The position numbers and the translations under genes were made by a program. DNA of 64,000 bases from Helicobacter jaachi (GTDB lineage: Bacteria; Campylobacterota; Campylobacteria; Campylobacterales; Helicobacteraceae), in the NCBI RefSeq assembly GCF_000763135.2, contig NZ_JRPR02000007.1:1-64000 (forward strand). The letters run 5' to 3'. Below, in pieces: positions 46,314 to 55,446 of this stretch. The notes beneath the pieces are model-generated. The model saw only the letters and a program-made list of their open reading frames with translations, searched no databases and was not told where the DNA came from. The first letter of the stretch is position 1. Each line of letters begins with the position of its first letter.

Positions 46314-48542
46314 ATGAAACTCATCAAAGAATTTGAAAATTTAGAGCAATTTGTCGCCAAAAATGATTTAAAGTCTTTAGTCGCAGGCATTTGCGATGAA
46401 AATGGTAACGAGCTTAGTGTGCCCACAAGCAAGGAGCTTGCAAAGTGGCTTGAAGACAATAATGATAAGGGTAAAAAGCTCAAATTAGGTATAGTCGGCA
46501 GGGTCAAAGCCGGCAAAAGTTCGCTTTTAAATGCGATATTTTTTTCTGGCAAGGATATTTTACCTAAAGCTGCTACACCTATGACCGCAGCCTTAACTTT
46601 GCTTAGCTATGATGAAAATTTCTCTGCAAGCGCAGAATTTTTCACCCAAGAAGATATTGAGGCTTTAAAACAAGAGCATAGCATATACGAAAAAGAATTG
46701 AGAGAAAAAATAGAAGCTAAATTTCAAGAGCTTAAAGGAAAAGCGACCAGTCAAAACAGTCAAAAAAGCGATGATGAATTAAGAGAAAGCGCACAGACAA
46801 GTATTGAAAGGGAAATGAGAAAAACTACACTTTATGCGAGCTTTGAGCAATATGAAAAAATTAAGCAAAGCATGCTTGGGGTGAATGATTTAAAAGCAGA
46901 GATAATGACCTCAAGTTTAGAGGAACTGCAAGATATTTTAAAAGACTATGTAGGCGAAAGTGGCAAATACATGCCCTTTACCAAAGCAACGACCTTAAAT
47001 TTAAATATCGACAGCCTCAAAGATATACAAATCATCGATAGCCCGGGCATAAATGATCCTATCGTCTCGAGAGAAGAGCGCACGAAAAAGCTTCTAAAAG
47101 ACTGCGACGCGGTGTTTTTAATCTCGCCTGCGGGGCAGTTTTTAAGTGCTGAGGATTTAAGCTTACTGGATAGGATTAGCGATAAAGAGGGCATTGCTGA
47201 ATTTACTATTATCGCCTCACAAGCGGACAATCAGCTCTTTGGCTCAGCCAAAGACAAGGCAAATGGCGTTTTAAGCGAGGCAAGCGAGTATAATAGACAG
47301 GATTTAAGCGCTCATCTTAAAAAAACTATGCTAGATTTCAAGGCTCAAAGAAGCTCACAAAGTGTCAAAAACACTTGCGACAAGCTTGCTAACTCGCCTG
47401 TGATTTTAAGCTCAGCAGCGTGCTTTTCTATGCTTGAGAGCTTTGATAACAAGGCTTCTTGGGATAGCAATTTACAAAAAATCTGGGACAACTTAAACGA
47501 AGACTACAAAGACTATTTCAGCGACGCAAGCAGTGCCAAAGAAAATCTCAAACTCATCGCAAATATCGACAAGGTCAAAGAAAGGCTAGACGAAGTAAGA
47601 GCAAACAAAAAGCAAATTTTAGAGACCAAGAAAAACGAGTATTTGCAAGCTAAGATAAAAACCCTAGCAGACTACACCAAAGGCATAGAACAAATCATCA
47701 ACGACAGGATAGAGGAGCTAAACAGCAAGGATTTAGAGCAAATCTCAAAGCAAATCAGCGAGCTCAAAAAGAAAAAAGCAGACACGACAGTCTTTGTCGA
47801 TGATGCTTATGATGACCTTTGTGCGGACTTTATCACAGATTTAAAAGATGAGCTTAAGTCATCTAAGAAAAGTTATTTTAAAGAGGGTAAAGGAAGCATT
47901 AAAGACAACAAGGACACAGGTACAGAAAGCTATGAAGCCAGCACAAGCAAGTGGTATAAGTTTTGGACTTGGGGAAGAACTGAAAGAAAAACAAGGGAAT
48001 TTCAAATCATCTATGCGGGCGATGTGCGTAATGCCTTAGAAGAAATGATTTCAAATCTACAAGACTTGCTCAATGATGAGATTAAAAAACGCAGCAGAAC
48101 TTGGAAAAGCGCGCTTTTATCTAAGCTTGTAAGCGTCTTAAGAGAGCATTTAGGCGATGATAATATCGACACCGCAAGCATTGTAAGAATCATCAAAAAT
48201 ATCATCAATTCTTTGCCTAAGCCTGATGTTGATTACAGCGATGCTTTGCCTAGCGACCTTCATAAGAGTGGGAAATTAACAGAGTATGCGGCTGAAAGAT
48301 TTATCGATGATGCCACTGAATTTGTAAGTGATTTTTCAAGCGAAGTTGAAGAGGACATCAGAGAGCTTTGCTCAAAACTTGAAACAAATCTTAAAAAAAT
48401 CAAAATTGCCGATGAAATTTTCAAAGGCTACGAAGCAGAGCTAAGCAAGCTTGAAAATGAGTTAAAAAACAAAAAATTATCCCTAGACAAATACGACAAA
48501 ATGCTTAAAGACTTAGAAAATATTGCAAAAGAAGTAAGATGA
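46314..48542 (+). CDS. Dynamin-like GTPase 2 (large)
   Basis: A 742-residue dynamin-family GTPase. P-loop GIVGRVKAGKSSLLNA (near 59-74), switch threonine in AATPMTAALT, G3 IIDSPGIND (241-249), and G4-like ASQADNQ (301-307). A long charged insertion lies between G2 and G3 (near 110-220). The rest is helical with coiled coils (near 430-480 and 690-742) and a KSSKKSYFKEGKGS basic patch. AAGGAG precedes the ATG. It overlaps the third GTPase gene by four bases (ATGA), so the two are co-translated. It probably forms a hetero-oligomer with GTPases 1 or 3, as known dynamin-like pairs do. Confidence 0.86.
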   Translation: MKLIKEFENLEQFVAKNDLKSLVAGICDENGNELSVPTSKELAKWLEDNNDKGKKLKLGIVGRVKAGKSSLLNAIFFSGKDILPKAATPMTAALTLLSYDENFSASAEFFTQEDIEALKQEHSIYEKELREKIEAKFQELKGKATSQNSQKSDDELRESAQTSIEREMRKTTLYASFEQYEKIKQSMLGVNDLKAEIMTSSLEELQDILKDYVGESGKYMPFTKATTLNLNIDSLKDIQIIDSPGINDPIVSREERTKKLLKDCDAVFLISPAGQFLSAEDLSLLDRISDKEGIAEFTIIASQADNQLFGSAKDKANGVLSEASEYNRQDLSAHLKKTMLDFKAQRSSQSVKNTCDKLANSPVILSSAACFSMLESFDNKASWDSNLQKIWDNLNEDYKDYFSDASSAKENLKLIANIDKVKERLDEVRANKKQILETKKNEYLQAKIKTLADYTKGIEQIINDRIEELNSKDLEQISKQISELKKKKADTTVFVDDAYDDLCADFITDLKDELKSSKKSYFKEGKGSIKDNKDTGTESYEASTSKWYKFWTWGRTERKTREFQIIYAGDVRNALEEMISNLQDLLNDEIKKRSRTWKSALLSKLVSVLREHLGDDNIDTASIVRIIKNIINSLPKPDVDYSDALPSDLHKSGKLTEYAAERFIDDATEFVSDFSSEVEEDIRELCSKLETNLKKIKIADEIFKGYEAELSKLENELKNKKLSLDKYDKMLKDLENIAKEVR

Positions 48543-50086
48543 GAAAATTTATCTTTAATGTTTTTAGAAAATGCTTTGCCCAAGAATTTCAACAAGAAGA
48601 AGAGAAATTCAAAAAACTTAATGTTTTGCATCGAGATTTAGTTTTAAAATATGAGAGCTTAGAAACAAATTTAAGTGAAAACATGAAAAACTTAGAGGAT
48701 TTAAATCTTAAATTTCAAATTGTTTCAAATGTCTTGCAAGCCACAAATCACAACGAGCATTTAAAAGCTTTTAGCCAGAGCTTGGAAGAGTGGGTAAAAT
48801 TCAGCAGCGAGGGTGTGGATTTAAACGATGAAATAGAAATTTTTCTCAAGCTCAAGAATATAGAGAAAAAATTAGAGCTTGTTTGTGCTTATCCTAAACT
48901 TTATCAGAATCCCATCATCGCAGTGGGTGGGGGCTTTAGCTCTGGCAAAAGTGAGTTTATCAGCTCTTTTATAGAGGATGAAAATTTTAAACTCGCTATT
49001 GATATAAAGCCTACGACAGCCATTCCTGCTTATGTTTTTAATGATGAAGATAGTAAAGTGCTTGCTAATACTTATAAGGAAGCCTTTGTAAATTTAGATG
49101 AGATTCAAAAGGGCATTTACTCTCAATTTTCACATGATTTTATAGAAGCTTTTGGGTTTAATCTTAAGGATATTATGCCTTTTGTGGTGTTGGGGGTGAA
49201 TATGAGGCTTAAACACCTTTGTTTCATTGATACTCCAGGTTATAATCCTTCAGGCTCTGGATTTAGTAGTGGCGATTCTGGTGTGGCTAGAGAGTTTTTA
49301 GGCAATGCAGACACGCTCTTTTGGCTCATAGGGCTTGATGCAAATGGCACGATAAGCACGAGTGATTTAAAGTTTTTAAATACCTTAAACTTAGAAGATA
49401 AAGAGCTTTTTATTATCCTAAACAAAGCGGATTTGAAATCTAATGAAGATTTAGAAGATATTTTAGACAATATCGCAGGCATTTTAGATGATGAATTGAT
49501 AGGGTTTGGAGGCATTTCTGCATATAGTGCAAAGAGAAATAAAGAATATGCTTTTAGGAAAATGTCCTTGCTTGAGTATATGGATACGCTAAAAGTCAAA
49601 AAGCAGATTCATAATGAGCTTGTAAAAGAGCTTTATGAGGTTGATGAGATGGTGCAAAAAGACCTTTTGCTTGCTATTAAGGAAAGAAAGTTCTATGCCA
49701 GCGCATTAAAGAGTGTGGAAATTGACTTGCTCCAAAATGGGCTTGATGATTTTTCTAAGCCTTATTACATGAGGATTGGCAGGCTTAAGGACTCGCAGGA
49801 CACAAGGGATTATGAGCATAAATTAAATGAGCTTGGCAAACATATAGAGAAACTTAAAAGTACTATTGATGGTGTTTTCAAGAAAGTTTCTCCTTTACAA
49901 AGAAGAATTTATACACAAGATGATGTAGAAAGTCAATTGGATTTTGAAATACCACAGGTTGAAATACCTAACGAGAGAGAACCGCTTACTCCTCCAGATA
50001 GGCAGCGAAAAAAAAGAAAGATAAGTGACGAGTGTGTTGTGGAATCTCATATGCCTCTTTTATTTAAGCTATTTTGGAAACAATAG
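48539..50086 (+). CDS. Dynamin-like GTPase 3
   Basis: A 515-residue GTPase. An N-terminal coiled coil (15-110) precedes the G domain, unlike the first two. P-loop AVGGGFSSGKSEF (near 128-140), G2 threonines in IKPTTAIPAY, G3 FIDTPGYN (229-236), and a canonical G4 NKAD (295-298). The C-terminus is short and basic (RQRKKRKIS) before a hydrophobic end MPLLFKLFWKQ. It overlaps GTPase 2 by four bases; the membrane/zinc-ribbon gene follows after 9. Having all G motifs intact, it is probably the most active GTPase of the trio. Confidence 0.85.
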   Translation: MRKFIFNVFRKCFAQEFQQEEEKFKKLNVLHRDLVLKYESLETNLSENMKNLEDLNLKFQIVSNVLQATNHNEHLKAFSQSLEEWVKFSSEGVDLNDEIEIFLKLKNIEKKLELVCAYPKLYQNPIIAVGGGFSSGKSEFISSFIEDENFKLAIDIKPTTAIPAYVFNDEDSKVLANTYKEAFVNLDEIQKGIYSQFSHDFIEAFGFNLKDIMPFVVLGVNMRLKHLCFIDTPGYNPSGSGFSSGDSGVAREFLGNADTLFWLIGLDANGTISTSDLKFLNTLNLEDKELFIILNKADLKSNEDLEDILDNIAGILDDELIGFGGISAYSAKRNKEYAFRKMSLLEYMDTLKVKKQIHNELVKELYEVDEMVQKDLLLAIKERKFYASALKSVEIDLLQNGLDDFSKPYYMRIGRLKDSQDTRDYEHKLNELGKHIEKLKSTIDGVFKKVSPLQRRIYTQDDVESQLDFEIPQVEIPNEREPLTPPDRQRKKRKISDECVVESHMPLLFKLFWKQ

Positions 50087-50095
50087 GAGCTCTTT

Positions 50096-50512
50096 ATGGT
50101 AGGTGCTTTTGGTATGTTTGTTATGATTATTTTTAGTATTTTTGGGCTTATCTTAGTGGCCATGTTTTGGTTTGCCGCTGTTATGATAGCTGGGTGTTGT
50201 GTCGTTTTGCTCTTATGTCTTAATCAACCCTATCCTTATGATATTATTTTGAGCAGCAGTTTTTTAGCTTTTATAGGCTATGTGGCATATCGACAATTAA
50301 AAAATAAGGAGCTTTCCATGCCTGTGCGAATAATAAAATTATATTATTGTAACAACTGCAGTTATAAGGTACTTCATACGCAGGGTGATGTGCTGCCACC
50401 CCTACCCCCATCAATATGCCCAAAGTGTAAGCAGGGCATTAAAAGTAAACTTCCTAAAGCGTTAGATTTATTAGACCCACGCTTATTCTTTTATACATTT
50501 AAAAAGGTTTAA
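50096..50512 (+). CDS. Small membrane protein with zinc-ribbon tail
   Basis: A 138-residue protein. The first 60 residues form two or three transmembrane helices (MFVMIIFSIFGLILVAMFWFAAVMIAGCCVVLLLC; IILSSSFLAFIGYVAY). The second half has YYCNNCSYKV...SICPKCKQG, a two-CxxC zinc ribbon (near 84-112). It is tied to the dynamin-like genes by 9-base spacing and shared base composition. It could anchor the GTPases or sense membrane state. I know no named family for it. Confidence 0.7.
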   Translation: MVGAFGMFVMIIFSIFGLILVAMFWFAAVMIAGCCVVLLLCLNQPYPYDIILSSSFLAFIGYVAYRQLKNKELSMPVRIIKLYYCNNCSYKVLHTQGDVLPPLPPSICPKCKQGIKSKLPKALDLLDPRLFFYTFKKV

Positions 50513-50698
50513 GGTTTTAGTGTCTAAGGTATAGGTTCCATAATCGTAAAATTTTATAAATCTTAGATTTCATAAAATACAGAATCTGGCGCACAAAAGC
50601 ACACAATTAAAGTAGTGCATCACAATATGGAATTATTTTTGCTAGAAGTGTGGAAATAGATTCTAAAAGGAATTAGAATACGCACTTAAAGGGATTTT

Positions 50699-51835
50699 AT
50701 GAAAAAGCTATTAGTGATGATTGCTTGTGTGCTTTGTTTGAGCGAGGTGGCAAATGCGCTTGATTTAGCGCGTTTGCTTTTAACAGGGCGTCCTAGTGGG
50801 CATATGGGTATGTATTATCAAGGTATGACGGGCGGTGCGCCGAGCTTTGTAGATGCCAATGTCTCCTTAGCCTATGAGACACAACGCTTTCAAGGTATAG
50901 GGCTTGGCGGCTCTATGTGGGCTGCTACAAAGCTCTATCAGGCTCATGGAGGGGATTTTGCTAAAGTCAAAGATGGCTTTGTTTTTACAGAATTGTATGC
51001 GAGCTTTCTTAATCCTAATCGTATAAGCGTGTATGCAGGGCGATTTAAAACCGATAGCGAGTGGATTAAGCATTTCACACAAGGTGCGTCGGTTACTTAT
51101 GAGGATATTGAAAATCTAAAAGTTGATTTTATATGGGCAAATAAAAATGCTTATGTAACCAATTATCGTATGGATAATTTTCAAAATCCCTATGGCAGCG
51201 TGGGCGCTATTTATCTTGGCGCGACTATCACACTGCCTGAATCTCCCCTGCAAATTACACCTTATATGTATGTAGCCCCTGATGATTTTACCTCATTTGG
51301 TGCAAAGGTGCTTGTGGCTGTGCCGGCTGGGAGCTTTACGCTCTTTGGCAAAATGCACTTTTTATCTTTTGTAAGCCGCAATGATAGGGTGATTGATTAT
51401 TCAAGCACTAATGGCGATGGCGGCTTTGTGTGGCTTGAGGGTGGTGGAAAGTGGCAAGGCTTAAGCGCTGGAGGTGGGGTTCTCTCTGTGGCTGAAAATG
51501 GCGCTAGGGGCATTGACTCATTTGGTCAAAGCAGCCATTTTGAGCGGCGTGAGGGGTTGTTTTATAATAATGCCACAACACTTTATGGCTTTTTAGAATA
51601 TGATTTAAAGCAATATGTGCAGCTTGATGCGGCTATTAGGCATACGACTGTAACGAATAAAAATATTTTTAACTGGGAGGTGGGCTTAGTCTCACAGCCT
51701 CAACATAATATTAAATTAGGTGTGAAAGTTATAGGAATGATAAATAATGCCGATTTTACCCTTGATAATTCCATTTTTGCTAATGACGGCAGGAATTATC
51801 TTATGACTCGTCTTTTTGGGCAAGTCAATTTTTAG
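50699..51835 (+). CDS. Outer membrane protein, porin-like (tandem copy 1)
   Basis: A 378-residue exported beta-barrel with a signal peptide (MKKLLVMIACVLCLSEVANA). Strand-rich repeats end in ...RLFGQVNF. It shares plan with the next gene: HMGMYYQGMTGG versus HLGAFYHQGLGG near the N-terminus, and a GLGG(S/W) strand. This is the Helicobacter/Campylobacter 'outer membrane family protein' type, probably a channel. AAGGGA lies before the ATG; the second copy starts 14 bases on. Confidence 0.82.
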   Translation: MKKLLVMIACVLCLSEVANALDLARLLLTGRPSGHMGMYYQGMTGGAPSFVDANVSLAYETQRFQGIGLGGSMWAATKLYQAHGGDFAKVKDGFVFTELYASFLNPNRISVYAGRFKTDSEWIKHFTQGASVTYEDIENLKVDFIWANKNAYVTNYRMDNFQNPYGSVGAIYLGATITLPESPLQITPYMYVAPDDFTSFGAKVLVAVPAGSFTLFGKMHFLSFVSRNDRVIDYSSTNGDGGFVWLEGGGKWQGLSAGGGVLSVAENGARGIDSFGQSSHFERREGLFYNNATTLYGFLEYDLKQYVQLDAAIRHTTVTNKNIFNWEVGLVSQPQHNIKLGVKVIGMINNADFTLDNSIFANDGRNYLMTRLFGQVNF

Positions 51836-51849
51836 TTTAAGGAGCAAGA

Positions 51850-53130
51850 ATGAAAAAAGTGTATGTGTCTTTGGCTGTAGCAACTAGCCTAGCAGTAAGT
51901 ATGAATGCGGCGGAAATTAATCCATTTGGACATTTAGGTGCGTTCTATCATCAAGGGCTTGGTGGAATGGGCGTGCTTGATAAAAATGGCAAAGAAGTGC
52001 AAGCAGCCTATGCGAATGTAAGCGCACGCGCAGGGATTGATATAGGACTTGGCTCAAATATTAGTATAGGGCTTGGCGGCTGGGGTGGCTATCCTTTCTA
52101 TAGCACTGGTTTTAATCCATCAAGTGGCGATGAAGATTTGGTAGGTGAGAGCGCATTTCCTAAAAAAGGTGATGTTTCTGATGCGTATGTGCGCTATGAT
52201 GGCACAACACTAAGCTTTGCGCTTGGACGCTTTGATATGGGAGAATTTTTCCTAGGTAAGGCAAAAGATTCTGAAACAAAGAGCTACACAGGTGTGGATT
52301 GGATTTATGGTAATGTGCAAGGCGGCGCGCTTAATGTGCAAGGCGGCGTGATGGGACTTTGGGCATATTGGAGAAACTCCGCACTTGGCGCAGGGCAAGC
52401 ATACAATCGTATGGGCTATGAGCTATCAAGCTTTGATACTTACCAAAATTACAAGAATAGCACCGATATTGGCGAGCTTGTAGGCGCTGGACTAGACTTT
52501 GACTTTGGCGTGGTGAAACTCTCTCCATTTGTGTCATACTTGACAGATGTCAATACTTCTGTTGATAGCGTAAAAAATACCAATGGTGTAGATGATGTGC
52601 TAAATGCCGGTGCAAAGGCACAAATTGAGCTAGGTAGCGGGAATTTAAAGTCTATCACTACACTTCGCGCAGTATATGGCACAAGCAATATTACAGGCAA
52701 GGGCAATAGCACAAATGGCTTGACATTCTGGGCTGATGAAGAGCTAAGATTTAATGATATTTTTAAATTTGGTGCGGGCTATGTCTCACAAGATGAAAAT
52801 TCCAATCTTTTAGATTTTGGTAATAGAGCGAGATTCTATGGCTATCGCAATGGTATGCCTAATATGTATGGCACTTATGGCAGCAACCTTGGCGCAGGCT
52901 ATGGACAATCTACTTATTATGTATTTGGTGGTATAGAGGCTAAGCGCGTAGGGCTTGACTTGCTCTGGTCTGGTGGAGATTATAAAGAATTATCAGCCGT
53001 TGGCTCGCTTAAAATTTGGGAGAGAGGCGATAAACTCTACTTCACAGTGGGTGCTGGATATATCCATAATGAAGTGCCTGCAGGCAAAGACCAAAATTCT
53101 GTGCTAGCTTTTGGTAAGCTTGGATTCTAA
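51850..53130 (+). CDS. Outer membrane protein, porin-like (tandem copy 2)
   Basis: A 426-residue exported beta-barrel with signal peptide MKKVYVSLAVATSLAVSMNAA. It has many aromatic-ended strands and a terminal SVLAFGKLGF. It is related to the gene before it and was probably made by duplication and divergence. AAGGAG precedes the ATG. A role as a diffusion channel for small solutes is inferred. Confidence 0.83.
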   Translation: MKKVYVSLAVATSLAVSMNAAEINPFGHLGAFYHQGLGGMGVLDKNGKEVQAAYANVSARAGIDIGLGSNISIGLGGWGGYPFYSTGFNPSSGDEDLVGESAFPKKGDVSDAYVRYDGTTLSFALGRFDMGEFFLGKAKDSETKSYTGVDWIYGNVQGGALNVQGGVMGLWAYWRNSALGAGQAYNRMGYELSSFDTYQNYKNSTDIGELVGAGLDFDFGVVKLSPFVSYLTDVNTSVDSVKNTNGVDDVLNAGAKAQIELGSGNLKSITTLRAVYGTSNITGKGNSTNGLTFWADEELRFNDIFKFGAGYVSQDENSNLLDFGNRARFYGYRNGMPNMYGTYGSNLGAGYGQSTYYVFGGIEAKRVGLDLLWSGGDYKELSAVGSLKIWERGDKLYFTVGAGYIHNEVPAGKDQNSVLAFGKLGF

Positions 53131-53490
53131 GGCTATTGCAGCAATTTTAACTTCGCATTTTAGAGGCTAGATTCTATAATTCCGCGCTGTTGCTTTTGCT
53201 AGCACAAAAGCCGCGCGGTCTTGTTTGCTGGCAAGTGAATTGCCCTGCAACGCCTAAAGTATAAAGTTATAGCTGCTTTAAGCATCTATCAACTTATTTT
53301 TAAAGGCTAGATTCTATAAATTTATAGAATCTAGCCTGTCTATTACTTCTCATTTAGTTTAACTTCTAATTTGTTTTATTTTGCCCTCAATTTTCTGGCA
53401 CTTAATTCACTCGCACACTCCCTTAAACAGAAGCATAGACAAAGCATGCTACAATCGCACTATTTATTTTGCCTATTTTTAAGGAATGGT
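53131..53490. other. Intergenic region with long palindrome
   Basis: 360 bases without a gene. The key feature is a 34-base perfect palindrome at 53304-53337, which may end transcription of the porin pair. The frame of the next gene is open back to 53371, but no ribosome binding site supports a start there. Confidence 0.5.
53304..53337 (+). terminator. 34-bp perfect palindrome, possible terminator
   Basis: AGGCTAGATTCTATAAA meets its exact reverse complement. As RNA it folds into a 16-17 pair stem with almost no loop. It is built from two AGATTCT motifs and lies 175 bases after the porin pair. There is no clean U-run, so termination is possible but not certain. Confidence 0.5.
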
Positions 53491-54699
53491 ATGAGCGTGG
53501 ATTTAGGACAATATGATGTGGCAATTATTGGGCTAGGCGTGGCTGGGAGCAATCTTGCTGCGCTTTTAGAGCCTCATCTTAAAGTAATTGCTATTGATAA
53601 AAAAGATATGCAAGGGGATTGCTTTGATAGAGGCTTTCATAAGCCTTGCGGTGGGCTATTATCACAAGGCGCGCAAAAAGCCTTTGCTATGCAGGGCTTA
53701 AATCTCCCCAAATCCGTGCTAGTAAGCCCGCAAATTTTTGCCATTAATACCATTGACTTTGGCTACCCCTATGCCTCATATATCCAAAAATGCTATGTGA
53801 ATATGGAGCGACATCGCTTTGATTTATGGCTTAAATCGCGCATTAAAGCGCATATTAGCGTATTTCATCGCGCCTCTTTTAAGGCTATAAAGCAAAACGA
53901 GCAGGGATTATATGAAGTGCATTTCACACAAAGGCAAAATGAGCTAATTTCTAACTATCACTGCCGCGCTAAGCTTGTAGTGGGCGCAGATGGCGCAGCT
54001 AGCCATATCCGCGCGTTTAGTTATCCTAATCTTAAGATTAAGAGTTTTATTTGCATTCAAGAATGGTATAAAGAGGGCAATACGCCCATGCTTTCATGCA
54101 TTTTTGATAAAGATTTGACAAAAAGTTATAGCTGGAGTATGTCAAAAGATGATTATTTTATCTTTGGCGGCGCGTATGCGCATAAGGATTCTCAAAAAAT
54201 GTTTAATGAGCAAGTAGCGCGACTAAAAAGCATAGGATTTCACTTTGGTAAGAAAATAAAGCGCGAATCTTGCCTCGTGCTACAGCCTACAAGGTGGCGT
54301 GATTTTCCGCGTGGGCATAGTGGGGTGTTTCTCATAGGTGAGGCAGCTGGATTTGTGAATGCAAGCACATTGGAGGGCATAAGCGGAGCTATGCACAGCT
54401 CTAGAATCTTAGCCCATATTTTAAATACAGAATCTATGCTTGATACAGATTCTATATTTACAGAATCTACGCACGCGCAAATCCCAAACAACGCGCTTTC
54501 CCCCTATGATGCGCTTAATAAATGGCGCAAAAATCTTCATACGCGCTACACAAAAGCCACGCGTATGTTAGTGCTAAAAACGCTTGTGCGCTCGTTTATG
54601 CGCTATCCATTTATGTTTATCCCATGTCTTAGACGCCTTATCCTGCGCTTGGGTGTGTTGAGCATTAGAGCGGGGTTAAGAGAGCATACTATTATTTAA
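53491..54699 (+). CDS. NAD(P)/FAD-dependent oxidoreductase (geranylgeranyl reductase-like)
   Basis: A 402-residue flavoprotein. Rossmann motif DVAIIGLGVAGSNLAALL (near 9-26), KPCGGLLSQGA (a PxxCGG block typical of the geranylgeranyl reductase family), VVGADGAASHIRAF and the second FAD motif GVFLIGEAAGFVNASTLEGIS. AAGGAATGGT precedes the ATG at 53491. A run of three AGATTCT motifs encodes an odd Thr/Ser/Asp insertion near 305-325. The substrate may be an isoprenoid or lipid, but this is not certain. Confidence 0.83.
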   Translation: MSVDLGQYDVAIIGLGVAGSNLAALLEPHLKVIAIDKKDMQGDCFDRGFHKPCGGLLSQGAQKAFAMQGLNLPKSVLVSPQIFAINTIDFGYPYASYIQKCYVNMERHRFDLWLKSRIKAHISVFHRASFKAIKQNEQGLYEVHFTQRQNELISNYHCRAKLVVGADGAASHIRAFSYPNLKIKSFICIQEWYKEGNTPMLSCIFDKDLTKSYSWSMSKDDYFIFGGAYAHKDSQKMFNEQVARLKSIGFHFGKKIKRESCLVLQPTRWRDFPRGHSGVFLIGEAAGFVNASTLEGISGAMHSSRILAHILNTESMLDTDSIFTESTHAQIPNNALSPYDALNKWRKNLHTRYTKATRMLVLKTLVRSFMRYPFMFIPCLRRLILRLGVLSIRAGLREHTII

Positions 54700-54752
54700 A
54701 AATTAGTCGATATAATCGCTAGAAATTTATCATTTTTTTAAGGTATAAAATA

Positions 54753-55436
54753 ATGAAAAGATATTTATTTATGCTTTTTATGGCGATTTGTGTGGCGTAT
54801 GCAGGTGAGAGCGGAGGCTTTATAGGCGGGAGTTTAAGCTTAAATAACACCCACTATAGCGGCACTTACAGCGCGGTAAGTAATGGCATAATCACGCAAT
54901 ACCCACATAGCAATGATTCTAGCGATAAATTTGGGCTATCTGTGCGTTTTGGTTATCAAAAATTTAGTGCCGATTCGCGCTTTGGTGGTAGATTCTATGT
55001 TGAATACAACAATAATGGCTATGCGGCATATCGCGATGAGGGTGGCAAGGCGCATAAAATGGACGCTTACGCGCTTGGGCTAAATGCTGATGTGCTTTTT
55101 GAGCTTGTGAGCTTAAATGGCGTGGTGCTTGGGATTTTTGCCGGTGGAGGCGTGGTGTTTGATAATCATAAATTTACAAACGCGCAATATGCCATTTATC
55201 AAGAAAATCCTTATGTAAATAGAGGCGCGACTTTAAGCGGATATGGACTTGCTTATCAAGGTGGCGTATCGCTTAGCTTTGCGGGCAAACATCGCTTGGA
55301 GTTTGAAATAAAGCGCAGCGGGGTGGTGAGTGATTATGATTCTGGCTTTATATATGTAGGTGCAAATGCGGAGCGGCTGGAGCTTGAAGCGCGCGGCTTT
55401 TTGAGCTATAGAGTGAATTATGCGTATGTGTTCTAG
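54753..55436 (+). CDS. Small outer membrane beta-barrel protein
   Basis: A 227-residue exported barrel: signal peptide MKRYLFMLFMAICVAYA, GGFIGGSLSLNNTHYSG, and a C-terminal SYRVNYAYVF. It is of the same general type as the protein at 1029 and is followed after 10 bases by another. AAGG stands nine bases before the ATG. Function unknown. Confidence 0.78.
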   Translation: MKRYLFMLFMAICVAYAGESGGFIGGSLSLNNTHYSGTYSAVSNGIITQYPHSNDSSDKFGLSVRFGYQKFSADSRFGGRFYVEYNNNGYAAYRDEGGKAHKMDAYALGLNADVLFELVSLNGVVLGIFAGGGVVFDNHKFTNAQYAIYQENPYVNRGATLSGYGLAYQGGVSLSFAGKHRLEFEIKRSGVVSDYDSGFIYVGANAERLELEARGFLSYRVNYAYVF

Positions 55437-55446
55437 GAGGTGTAAG

